From JBBBNV01 sp037137075 (lineage in GTDB: Bacteria > Bacillota > Bacilli > Paenibacillales > NBRC-103111), in NCBI RefSeq assembly GCF_037137075.1, contig NZ_JBBBNV010000005.1:1-64000 (forward strand): a DNA stretch of 64,000 nucleotides, given 5' to 3'. Of the stretch, positions 1 to 8,025 are shown in pieces. The position numbers and the translations under genes were made by a program. Position 1 is the first letter of the stretch. Each line of letters begins with the position of its first letter. The notes beneath the pieces are model-generated. The model did not search any database, was not told the DNA's origin, and was given only the letters and a program-made list of their open reading frames with translations.

Positions 1-165
1 TTTTGTCTGCTCGTACTTATGAAACTGGACACCGCTACACATCACAGTATTCTTCAGCTTTATCGTTGGCTTAAAATTCTATTATGGGAACCGATGCATC
101 AATGGATGGAACGAATTCACCGTAAACCTAGTCGAAAATCAGCGGGTAGGCGCAAGAAACAGTGA
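1..165 (+). CDS. C-terminal end of an unidentified protein, possibly a transposase (5' truncated by window)
   Basis: An open frame enters from the left edge and ends at TGA 163-165, giving 54 residues. The tail is strongly basic (HRKPSRKSAGRRKKQ), and the piece before it is rich in Trp, Leu and His. Basic C-termini of this kind are common in IS transposases, but no catalytic residue is visible and no terminal inverted repeat could be recognised in the following 200 bases. Positions 166-373 are AT-richer than the next gene and hold nothing else that I recognise. The transposase assignment is an inference from composition only. Confidence 0.3.
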   Translation, partial: FCLLVLMKLDTATHHSILQLYRWLKILLWEPMHQWMERIHRKPSRKSAGRRKKQ

Positions 166-373
166 GCTAGTATTTCCGTCACTCAGGGGAAACTACATAA
201 ATTTACCAAATGGACAGAGAGCTACCTTCTGGTGGGCAATCGACTTTTTGGTAATGAAAACTAAAACCTTGTTCAGAATTATTCGAAAACTATGCCGCCG
301 ACTTTTTATGCAACGCTAGTGATTTAACGATTATTAATACCCTTAATATCCGCAATGTGAGGGGGGTGATGCG

Positions 374-1273
374 ATGCTGCTTGATTGCGCGATAATCGGC
401 GGGGGCCCCGCAGGCCTGAACGCGGCGCTGATGCTTGGCCGGTCCAGACGAAACGTCATGCTGTTCGACGATAACCGTCCCCGCAACGGAGTGACTCAGA
501 GGTCTCACGGCTTTCTTACCCGGGACGGCGTGGCGCCGGAGGAGCTTCGGCGGATAGCCCGCGAGGAGCTTGGCAAGTATGCATCTGTTCAATGGCGTCA
601 AGCCCGGATTACAGAAGTCACACGCCCAGAGGTGTTCCAGCTGGAGACTGGGGCCGGAGAGCGTTATCACGCCCGGACCATTATCATTGCCGCAGGCCTG
701 CGAGAGGAGCTTCCCGCCGTAGATGGCATGAAGGAGTATTATGGAAAAAGCTTGTTCGGCTGTCCGTATTGTGACGGATGGGAGCTGAGAGACAGGCCGC
801 TCGTGCTGATTACGGATCATGAGCATGCATTTCATACGGCCAAGCTGATTGCGAATTGGAGCCGGGATTTGATCGTGTGCACCAACGGCCGGCGTTTGCT
901 GACGACTGCGCAGCAGGAGGCGCTGCGGGCGAAGGGCATTTCCGTTTATGAGCAGCGCATTGCTGCTCTTGCCGGAAGGCACGGGCAGCTGGAAAAGGTG
1001 GTTTGGGCCGATGGCGCAGAAGCCCGGAGAGCCGGCGGCTTCGTCACCGCCCGGTGGACACAGGCGGCCTCGTTCGGCGCGACGCTTGGCTGTGCAGCCG
1101 ATTCATTCGGCGGGCTGCTCATTGATTCGTTCGGCCGAACAAGCGTCCCCGGTGTATATGCTGCCGGCGACAGTGCCAGCTTCGCCCCGTCCCAGCTCAT
1201 TATTGCGGCCAGCGGCGGAAGCCGCGCCGCCATTGGCGTGAATACCGATCTGGTGCAGGCCGATTTCGGCTAG
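374..1273 (+). CDS. thioredoxin-reductase-like FAD/NAD(P)-dependent oxidoreductase
   Basis: Cytoplasmic class II flavoprotein oxidoreductase of 299 residues, slightly short of a classical TrxB. The N-terminal FAD-binding Rossmann motif GGGPAGLNAAL is at residues 9-19. A redox-active CPYC pair followed by DGWEL sits near residue 135, where TrxB has CATC-DG. The C-terminal FAD motif is present as GVYAAGDSA near residue 260. These proteins transfer electrons from NAD(P)H through FAD to a disulfide; the physiological partner (thioredoxin or another low-molecular-weight disulfide) cannot be read here. The ATG at 374 follows a purine-rich GAGGGGGG at about 359-366. It stands alone, with the next gene about 350 bp away. 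Specificity could also be that of a small-molecule disulfide reductase. Confidence 0.8.
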   Translation: MLLDCAIIGGGPAGLNAALMLGRSRRNVMLFDDNRPRNGVTQRSHGFLTRDGVAPEELRRIAREELGKYASVQWRQARITEVTRPEVFQLETGAGERYHARTIIIAAGLREELPAVDGMKEYYGKSLFGCPYCDGWELRDRPLVLITDHEHAFHTAKLIANWSRDLIVCTNGRRLLTTAQQEALRAKGISVYEQRIAALAGRHGQLEKVVWADGAEARRAGGFVTARWTQAASFGATLGCAADSFGGLLIDSFGRTSVPGVYAAGDSASFAPSQLIIAASGGSRAAIGVNTDLVQADFG

Positions 1274-1350
1274 GGACGAAGGGAGCAGGAGCTGGCTGCC
1301 GCTTCACAGGCTTCCCCGCACTGTTGATCCGCTTCCGCCGCCATTCCTGT

Positions 1351-1415
1351 GGTTCACCACCGTCTGTAACGCCAAGCACCGCGCGGCCGGGAGCTTCGTG
1401 CGGCGCGGGAAAAGA
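1351..1415 (+). repeat. dispersed palindromic element, copy D
   Basis: Positions 1377-1410 read CACCGCGCGG, then a loop containing GGGAGCT, then a GC-rich right arm. A CCACCGTC block lies upstream at about 1357. The same order of blocks recurs at 14500, 50530 (opposite strand) and 57971. This copy is degenerate in its right arm. It occupies much of the otherwise gene-free stretch 1274-1623, in which I see nothing else. Confidence 0.5.
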
Positions 1416-1623
1416 AGGTTCAAAAAAATCAGACCAAAGGCTTCTGGCTGCTCAATCATACGCAGGACGGCCGGAAAATGCCGCCTGGCCTGATCCTGTG
1501 AATGACCGGCCTGAAACGACGCCTGGCCGATAATAGAAAATCGCGCTCTGCCCAGTCCCCGGTGCCCGAATCACATAGAATAGGGTGAATGACCCGTAAA
1601 CTATGGATGAAAGAGGAGAGGGC

Positions 1624-2700
1624 ATGGCCAGTTTCAAGCAGGCAAACCGAGTAAAGACGAATATCGCCCGGGCGATGATGAGGAAGCCGGAAATAACCGG
1701 CATCGGAGTCGGATTTGCCAACCCGCGCTGTCCGAAGCAGGGGGCTGCAATTATTATATACACCGAGAAATCGGCGGCAGCAGCAAGGCTGTCGTTGCCG
1801 ACAAAGGTAACGAGCGCCGGTTTGACGGTTCCGATCCGGACGATTGCGGCCGGGATGGCGCGGCCGAATAAAGTCCGGCCGACCCAGACGTTTACCCAAA
1901 GAATCCGGCCGGTTCCGGGCGGCTACAGCGTGGGGTTCCCAAGCCTGAGCGGCTCGCCGGGGGCATCCGGCACTGCCGGGCTCATTGTGCGCAAGAACGG
2001 CAGCAGCCGGCTGCTGATTTGCAGCAATGACCACGTGCTGAACCGGAACAATACGGCCGGCTTCACCGAAACGATACAGCCGGGTGCCGCAGATGGCGGG
2101 CGTCCCGGTCTGGATCGTATCGGCCGGCTGGATCGGTTCGTCCGTTTGCGCAAGAACGGCGTCAATCTGCTCGATGCGGCTACCTCGGTCCCGGACCGTA
2201 ACAAGCTGCTCAGCCCGACCTACGCCGTGGTCGGCACAGTCCCCGGGCATCTGATGACGTATCCGGTCGGCGCGCGCTTCAAGAAGGTGGGCCGGACCAC
2301 CGGCTTCGTCCGGGGGACCGTGGAATCGGTCAATACGAATGTGAAGGTGAACTACGGCAGCTATGGCGGCCTCGGCATGATCGAGTTCGCGAACCAGACT
2401 ATCGTTACCGGCGCTACTCCGGTTTCCGAGCCCGGAGATTCCGGCTCCGTATGGCTGCGGAACAGCGACAGCTTCGCAGCGGCGGTGAATTTCGCCGGTC
2501 TGTCCGGGGGCTTGCGCTCGGTCTCCTATCCATTTAACTGGTTCGCTCAAGTATTTGGCGTCCGGGTTGCCACCCCGCGTGGAGCCGGGGGAAGCAAGCC
2601 TTCCTGCAGCAAGCCCGGTATCCCCTTCGCCAAGCCGCTGACGCCCAGGCAGCTGGCTGGAATTCAAGTCGTTTCCGCCCGCCGCCGAAGACGGGCGTAA
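1624..2700 (+). CDS. trypsin-like serine protease domain protein (S1 family fold)
   Basis: Predicted chymotrypsin-fold peptidase of 358 residues. The catalytic triad can be read in order: His in SNDHVL (near residue 139), Asp in LLDAATS (near 187), and Ser in EPGDSGSVW (near 275). An N-terminal region of about 90 residues rich in basic residues precedes the protease domain, and the C-terminus ends in a run of Arg. There is no signal peptide or membrane segment, which is unusual for S1-type proteases, so it is cytoplasmic or exported by an unknown route. An upstream ATG exists at 1603, but GAGGAGAG sits immediately before the ATG at 1624, which is preferred. It is monocistronic, with a strong terminator about 190 bp downstream. 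Substrate unknown. Confidence 0.75.
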   Translation: MASFKQANRVKTNIARAMMRKPEITGIGVGFANPRCPKQGAAIIIYTEKSAAAARLSLPTKVTSAGLTVPIRTIAAGMARPNKVRPTQTFTQRIRPVPGGYSVGFPSLSGSPGASGTAGLIVRKNGSSRLLICSNDHVLNRNNTAGFTETIQPGAADGGRPGLDRIGRLDRFVRLRKNGVNLLDAATSVPDRNKLLSPTYAVVGTVPGHLMTYPVGARFKKVGRTTGFVRGTVESVNTNVKVNYGSYGGLGMIEFANQTIVTGATPVSEPGDSGSVWLRNSDSFAAAVNFAGLSGGLRSVSYPFNWFAQVFGVRVATPRGAGGSKPSCSKPGIPFAKPLTPRQLAGIQVVSARRRRRA

Positions 2701-2886
2701 TCGAAACAAGCCGCTGCCGGGGCAATGCAGCATTAGAACAAGCCCGGAATTATTTCTTCCATTTGAGGATGCTGGCGTTGCGCCGCACACAGCCCGCGGT
2801 TGACCGCCATCATTTCGGCTTGAAGCTGCCATAGGAAGATTGCCTTTGCTGCCTATGCCTGTCGTTCCGATAAGCGGTTACCGCAA

Positions 2887-2942
2887 GCAGCGCCGCCAAT
2901 AACCCGCTGGTCTCGGGAACATTGGCGGCGCTGCCCTTTTTT
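2887..2942 (+). terminator. Rho-independent terminator after the protease gene
   Basis: A perfect 14-bp stem (2887-2900 with 2921-2934) encloses a 20-nt loop and is followed by CCC and six T residues. Confidence 0.85.
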
Positions 2943-3082
2943 CTGTGCAAGCCCGGCTTTCATGGGGATGCGACAGAAAGTCATGCTGGTTTTAATCAAC
3001 GACGGTATCCGGATCAGCCATAAGCTTCGTACGTTGAACCGATTTTACCGATTTGCTGTACCCTGAATAAAAATTCCCCCGC

Positions 3083-4534
3083 CTACAAAATCGGGGACAG
3101 CAGCCGGGTGCACGACTCCCTGATTTTGTGCAGCCGGGGCCGGGCCTGATAATCCGCGTAGGTCAGCTCCCGGCTGTGCTTCATATCCTCTTGAAAAATG
3201 TCGCGGAGCCTTCCGGCCGTTCCGGTATCGTAGAGCATGGCAATGACCTCGAAGTTGAGCCGGAAGCTGCGGTTGTCCATATTGGCCGTTCCGACCGAGG
3301 CCAGCTTGCCGTCCGTAACGATCGTTTTGGCGTGCAGAAAGCCTTTTTCATACAAGTAACACCTCATGCCGATGGACAGCAGCTCGCCGAGGTACGAGTA
3401 CGAGGCCCAGTACACCATCTTGTGATCCGGATTGGCCGGTATCATGAGCCGGACGTCGACACCGGACAGCACCGCCATTTTCAAAGCGGTAAGCAGGCTT
3501 TCATCCGGCACGAAATACGGCGTCTGAATATAGACGCTCTCCTTCGCAGAGCTGATTAATTTGATGTACACATTGCGAATATGCTCAATCGGATAATTCG
3601 GCCCGCTGGCTACAATTTGCACCCCCATTCCGTCCTGATCGGACATGGCGGAGAACAGACTTGAGCTCACGATCAGGTCCGACTCCTTCTTGGAGGCCAA
3701 ATTCCAGTCCAGCAGAAACTGGGCCTGCATCTGTCCGACGGCATTACCCTGAATAAGCAGGTGCGTGTCGCGCCAGTAGCCGAACCGCCGGTCCATCCCG
3801 AGGTACTCCTGACCGATATTAAAGCCGCCGATATACCCGAATTTTCCGTCAATAATGGCCAGCTTGCGGTGATTGCGGTAATTGACCCGGAAGTTCAGAT
3901 ACGGAATTCTGGAGGGGAAGAAGGCCGCCGCCTGTCCGCCCGCAGCAATCAGAGACTGAAAAAATTTGTTTGAAATGCGGTGGCTGCCCAGGCGGTCATA
4001 CAAGAAGCGGACCTGCACCCCTTCCGCGGCCTTGCGCGTTAGTACCTCCACAATTTGCTTGCCGAGGCTGTCATTTTGCACAATGTAATACATCAAATGA
4101 ATATGATCCGTGGCGGCTTCCATCGTTTCCAGCAGGGAGTCGAATTTCTGTTTGCCGTCGGTAAAAATGTGCACTTTGTTATTTTGCGTATAATAGGCCG
4201 AGCTGCTTGTCAAATTCATATAAATCATATCGCGGTAGTCAGCCATGGACGGGTCCTTGAACTCAATTTCGTCCTTGGCCAGCTGGCGCTGCTGGGAGGA
4301 GATGAGGCCGGACATAATTTGACGGCTTCGTTTGTTGATTTTATACAGCTTCATCTTACTTAGATTTTGTCCGAAAATTAAATATAGAATAAAGCCGGCA
4401 GCCGGAAGAAACAGCAGTACCATCAGCCAGGCCCAGGTGACCCCGATATTGCGCCGTTCCAGAAAAATAACCACCATGGCCAGACCCACGTTGACAATGA
4501 ACATCAAGGTGTACAAGTCATTTAGAATAAACAT
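3083..4534 (-). CDS. cls: cardiolipin synthase
   Basis: Membrane phospholipase-D-superfamily enzyme that condenses two phosphatidylglycerols into cardiolipin and glycerol. Two N-terminal transmembrane segments (about residues 4-50) precede two HKD motifs: one in HRKLAIIDGKFGYIGGFN and one in HAKTIVTDGKLASVGTANMD. This is the duplicated PLD layout typical of bacterial Cls, and the 483-residue length fits the family. A TTG at 4579 and an ATG at 4543 are also in frame. I chose the ATG at 4534 because it starts directly before the first membrane helix, although the ribosome binding site is poor for all three. The gene is divergent from the Wadjet operon, with about 140 bp between the starts. Confidence 0.9.
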   Translation of the reverse strand: MFILNDLYTLMFIVNVGLAMVVIFLERRNIGVTWAWLMVLLFLPAAGFILYLIFGQNLSKMKLYKINKRSRQIMSGLISSQQRQLAKDEIEFKDPSMADYRDMIYMNLTSSSAYYTQNNKVHIFTDGKQKFDSLLETMEAATDHIHLMYYIVQNDSLGKQIVEVLTRKAAEGVQVRFLYDRLGSHRISNKFFQSLIAAGGQAAAFFPSRIPYLNFRVNYRNHRKLAIIDGKFGYIGGFNIGQEYLGMDRRFGYWRDTHLLIQGNAVGQMQAQFLLDWNLASKKESDLIVSSSLFSAMSDQDGMGVQIVASGPNYPIEHIRNVYIKLISSAKESVYIQTPYFVPDESLLTALKMAVLSGVDVRLMIPANPDHKMVYWASYSYLGELLSIGMRCYLYEKGFLHAKTIVTDGKLASVGTANMDNRSFRLNFEVIAMLYDTGTAGRLRDIFQEDMKHSRELTYADYQARPRLHKIRESCTRLLSPIL

Positions 4535-4671
4535 GCCCCCCATTCCAATACCAGTCTGTCGCTTTCTAGAATAACCCAAAACGGGTAAAAGTCAACATGG
4601 CCTGCGATGTACACAAGGGCGGAAGGTGAGATATAATCGTGATATATCCTCATTGTTCGACAGGAGCTGTC

Positions 4672-5712
4672 ATGACGGACGTTCAATATAAATTACTGGC
4701 ATTTATCCGATCCCTTCAGCGGGCAAGCGTGTGGACGGAAGAACTGGAAAAATGTGTGGAAGGCGAGCCGATTACTTATGAGCAGTTTGCCGGGGCGGTG
4801 TTGGCCTTAGAAGAGGGTGGCCTGCTTCGTGAGATGAAGTCGGCGGGCAGACGAGCGAAGCCGCCGAAGCTGGCTGAGCGCTACCGCATACACAAGGCAG
4901 CGCTTCGTTCGGAGCTGCATCAACGCTTGCACCGGTATCGGCTTGAGCTGCATCCCCTGATCTCCCTGGATCGGTACTTTTCGGAGGAAGAAGACCTCTT
5001 CGCTGGCGATCTCCCCTATCTGCAAAGCATTGACCGTTATTTGCACGATCAGGGCTTGCCTGATGACGCTGCGTCTGCAGAGGAGAGAAGCTTCGCCCTT
5101 GTCGGTGACGAGAAATGGGTGACGGAGAAGAAGGGCAGGGCGATCCTGGAAAGAATAGGCCTGTGGGACAAGCTGCTTATAGCGTTTGCTTCCGATCCCC
5201 TCATGATGGCGGTTCATCCGGGTCAGCTGGCCGGGTCGTCCGATACGGCCGCCTGCCTGCATTTAATTGTGGAGAACAAGGCGACGTTTCAGGCACTGCT
5301 CCCCGCATTGCCCGAAACACGGTTTCACACGCTGATATACGGATGCGGCAACAAAATCGTAGGCAATCTGGAGATGTTTCCTCAGCAGTATCCGATTCAG
5401 GGGAGGGAGCATCGTTTTTATTATTTTGGAGACCTGGATTATACGGGCATCCAGATTTGGCATCATCTGTCCATGAAGCAGCCTGTCATCCCGGCGATGC
5501 CGTTCTATACTGCTTGTCTGGACAGAGCCCCGGCAAAGGGCAAAACGAATCAGCGTCGGGATGACCAGGCTCTGCGAGATTTTATGCGCTGCTTATCGTC
5601 CCGGGATGGGAAGCGGCTTGAGGAGAGTCTGTCAAACGGTTGTTATTATCCCCAGGAGGCCTTGCCGGCGCAGGAGCTGCGGGACATTTGGAGGAACGCT
5701 GTATGGAGCTGA
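4672..5712 (+). CDS. jetD: Wadjet system subunit JetD (Toprim nuclease)
   Basis: Nuclease subunit of the Wadjet plasmid-defence complex, related to the topoisomerase VI A subunit. The JetABC SMC motor extrudes DNA loops, and JetD cleaves small circles once the motor stalls (known from other Wadjet systems). In this 346-residue protein the N-terminal half looks like a helical/winged-helix arm. The C-terminal Toprim part shows the conserved Glu in LIVENKATF (E201) and the DxD pair in YFGDLDYTG (D254, D256). The ATG at 4672 follows AGGAG with 5-nt spacing; a GTG at 4639 is less likely. A TATAAT at 4632-4637 is a candidate -10. The gene ends 10 bp inside jetA, so the four genes are translationally coupled. 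Confidence 0.85.
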   Translation: MTDVQYKLLAFIRSLQRASVWTEELEKCVEGEPITYEQFAGAVLALEEGGLLREMKSAGRRAKPPKLAERYRIHKAALRSELHQRLHRYRLELHPLISLDRYFSEEEDLFAGDLPYLQSIDRYLHDQGLPDDAASAEERSFALVGDEKWVTEKKGRAILERIGLWDKLLIAFASDPLMMAVHPGQLAGSSDTAACLHLIVENKATFQALLPALPETRFHTLIYGCGNKIVGNLEMFPQQYPIQGREHRFYYFGDLDYTGIQIWHHLSMKQPVIPAMPFYTACLDRAPAKGKTNQRRDDQALRDFMRCLSSRDGKRLEESLSNGCYYPQEALPAQELRDIWRNAVWS

Positions 5713-7235
5713 ACGAAACCGTCGATGTGCATCAGATTGTATCAGGCTTTCATGAGCGGATGTCGAAGGTGGCTTTGTTCGATCCCCTTTTTGAGCTGCA
5801 GCGCAAAAAGCAAACGGATCTGGACGGAGCAAGCATCGATATGATGGAGCTCGGGCTGCTGGCGCTGCTGTATTTCTTCGAGCAAAAGCTGATGCGCAAC
5901 CCGAAGGCAGGGGCTGCGGATTTGGCTGTTTTTTTGCGATCGGCGATTGCGGGACGCTTCCGTATGAACGGGGACGCATATGAGGACCTTGCCCGTTCCA
6001 TTATCCAGGTGTTCCGTCCGGCTTCAGGCCGAAAAAGGTCGTTTTCTTTTTATAATTGGGAAACCCGGGGACAGGATACGGTGTATACGTCTATTTTGAA
6101 GACAAGCGCTTTTGATACCAGGACGAATACACAATATTATGCGCTCGATGAAGACGGGCTTGAGCTTGTATTTGCGACAAAGGAATTTTATCTGGAATTT
6201 CAGCTTTCTATTCATCAGCTTGTGCTGCGCAAGCAGCTGGAGAAAGGCGAGTTTCAGGGGGCGCTTCGGCAAATCAACGAAATGCGAGTGGATGTAGAAG
6301 CTTTGCAGGAGCGCATGATGAAGCTGGCGCATGAGATCAAACGGAGCATTGTTTCCGAAGAAACCCTGAAGAAGTACGGAACGCTGCTTGACGATATTTA
6401 CTCCAGGCTTCATCGGGAGAATGAGGAATTCGAGGAGCTTCGGGACTTCGTCAAGGAGACGAGGGACCGCATCTATTCCGACACGCTGCAGACCAGGCAG
6501 CCGCACGCATATGAGTATATTCTGCGAATATCCAGTGAACTGGAGAAGGTTCACGGGGAGCATACCTTATTGCTTCAGCGAAGCATGGAGCTTAAGACCG
6601 GCGCGCTGCAGGCGGCCAAAGAATCGTTATATTACACCGGGATGGATTCATTCAATTTCGATCAGGATATCGCGAGCTTCATCTTCGGTTCTCCGCTGCC
6701 TCTTGTGGCGCTTGAGGGTGTGCTTTCTCCCTTTATGGGACTTGAGCATATGGCAGCCTGGTCGCCCTTGACGATATTCGCGGAACAAAATATAGCGGGT
6801 GACGGCGAGGAAGACAATCGGGATGAAGCCTTTCTGGAAGCGGCCGATCCGGATCGGGCAGGTGCGTTCGCACAGCAGCGGGGCAGGCTGTTTGCTGCGT
6901 TGATGAAGGATATGCTGGAGGTTCTGCGTACCAGAACGTCCGTGTACTTGTCGGATATCTTGAATCTATATCGACAGGACAGCGAGAGAGCATTATGGCT
7001 GGACAAGCGTGCGTTCTATGATTTCTGGCTTATTCTGCACCAGCGCAGCCCGATTCGATCGAAGCCTCTGCAGCCCGATGTGGAGGAGAGACCTACCGGC
7101 ATGGAAGAGGCGCTTCGGCTGCTGGGGGATAGAACGCTCGTTCTGGTGGAGGAGCAGGGAATTCTACAAGTGAATGATCGCTATGCAATCCAGGAAATGA
7201 AGCTGCGATGGGGGGATGTGGACGATGCGCTATGA
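5703..7235 (+). CDS. jetA: Wadjet system subunit JetA (kleisin-like)
   Basis: Kleisin-type subunit that bridges the heads of the SMC-like JetC and binds JetB. The protein has 510 residues: an N-terminal helical domain (MELNETVDVHQIVSGF..), a long heptad-rich coiled segment at about residues 180-310, and an acidic C-terminal region. JetA is poorly conserved and is assigned mainly by its size, its N-terminal pattern and its position between a Toprim JetD and JetB/JetC. The combination resembles the group I recall as type II (DUF5716/DUF6063 families), but I could not test the subtype. The start at ATG 5703 has GGAGG eight bases upstream and overlaps the jetD stop; the gene overlaps jetB by 11 bp. 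Confidence 0.75.
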   Translation: MELNETVDVHQIVSGFHERMSKVALFDPLFELQRKKQTDLDGASIDMMELGLLALLYFFEQKLMRNPKAGAADLAVFLRSAIAGRFRMNGDAYEDLARSIIQVFRPASGRKRSFSFYNWETRGQDTVYTSILKTSAFDTRTNTQYYALDEDGLELVFATKEFYLEFQLSIHQLVLRKQLEKGEFQGALRQINEMRVDVEALQERMMKLAHEIKRSIVSEETLKKYGTLLDDIYSRLHRENEEFEELRDFVKETRDRIYSDTLQTRQPHAYEYILRISSELEKVHGEHTLLLQRSMELKTGALQAAKESLYYTGMDSFNFDQDIASFIFGSPLPLVALEGVLSPFMGLEHMAAWSPLTIFAEQNIAGDGEEDNRDEAFLEAADPDRAGAFAQQRGRLFAALMKDMLEVLRTRTSVYLSDILNLYRQDSERALWLDKRAFYDFWLILHQRSPIRSKPLQPDVEERPTGMEEALRLLGDRTLVLVEEQGILQVNDRYAIQEMKLRWGDVDDAL

Positions 7236-8025
7236 TAATGAAACGGTGATGAGGGCGTTTAGCCTCTATGTCGAGCTGGCGCGGCGAGGTGTCGTGGAGC
7301 GGGAAGGATTGCAGCAGTATTTGGCTGACGACGAGATTAGAGGTCTTGTCGATCAATTCGCTCGGGAGGTCGATTGCTTGACACTCACGGCGGGGGATCA
7401 ACTGCATTTGATTCCAATGGTCCGACTGTCACCTTTCCATGTGTCCAACGATTATTTGAAGAAAACCTATTTGCGCGGCCAGGCGGTGAATGCGGATTTG
7501 TATTTGTTATATGTTGCTGTCATGGTTCTGATCGGCGCATTTTATGATAGTTATCAGAGTATGGAGCCGACACGGGATTTCTTGCCGCTGGATGAGTGGC
7601 TGGGACTGGTTCAGGAACGAATTGAAGGTCTCAAGGAGCATGATCCGGAGCAGCTGAAGGGCTATGAGAAGCAGTTCTCCTATAACTGGTCGGCGATTAT
7701 TGAGAAATGGGACGCTATGGACGATATCAAAGAGACCGCAAAGCGGCAAACCGGCAATACGATCAGTCGCTTGAGCTTCCTGGATACGGTTCGGCGGTTC
7801 GTGCTGGACCAGAAGCTGGCTGAAGAGATCGGGGAGCATGAGCTTGCTTTGACGGAAAAAGCGAAAATCATTGTGCAGCGGTATTTCATGGAGCTTCAAT
7901 ATAACCGCGGCATCCTGCAGTTTCTGTACCGGTTTGAGGAGGAACGGAAGCACGTCGATACGCGGAAGGAGGAGCATTCGAATGCCGACCATCTCCAAGA
8001 TCAGGTTCACCCACGTCATCTATGA
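7225..8025 (+). CDS. jetB: Wadjet system subunit JetB (KITE-like)
   Basis: Small winged-helix accessory subunit of the Wadjet SMC complex. The 266-residue protein is mostly helical and charged. No enzymatic motif is visible, as expected for a KITE protein that dimerises and binds JetA. ATG 7225 is preferred over ATG 7216 because the GGGGGG run ending at 7215 then has 9-nt spacing. The 3' end overlaps the start of jetC by 44 bp. The assignment rests on position and length; residue-level similarity could not be tested. Identification as the DUF6063-like JetB of type II systems is an inference. Confidence 0.7.
   Translation: MRYDNETVMRAFSLYVELARRGVVEREGLQQYLADDEIRGLVDQFAREVDCLTLTAGDQLHLIPMVRLSPFHVSNDYLKKTYLRGQAVNADLYLLYVAVMVLIGAFYDSYQSMEPTRDFLPLDEWLGLVQERIEGLKEHDPEQLKGYEKQFSYNWSAIIEKWDAMDDIKETAKRQTGNTISRLSFLDTVRRFVLDQKLAEEIGEHELALTEKAKIIVQRYFMELQYNRGILQFLYRFEEERKHVDTRKEEHSNADHLQDQVHPRHL

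Noticed and set aside
1456..2832. 458-codon open frame on the minus strand opposite the protease gene
   Set aside because: It is the antisense shadow of a GC-rich gene; the plus frame carries a complete protease triad and a good ribosome binding site.
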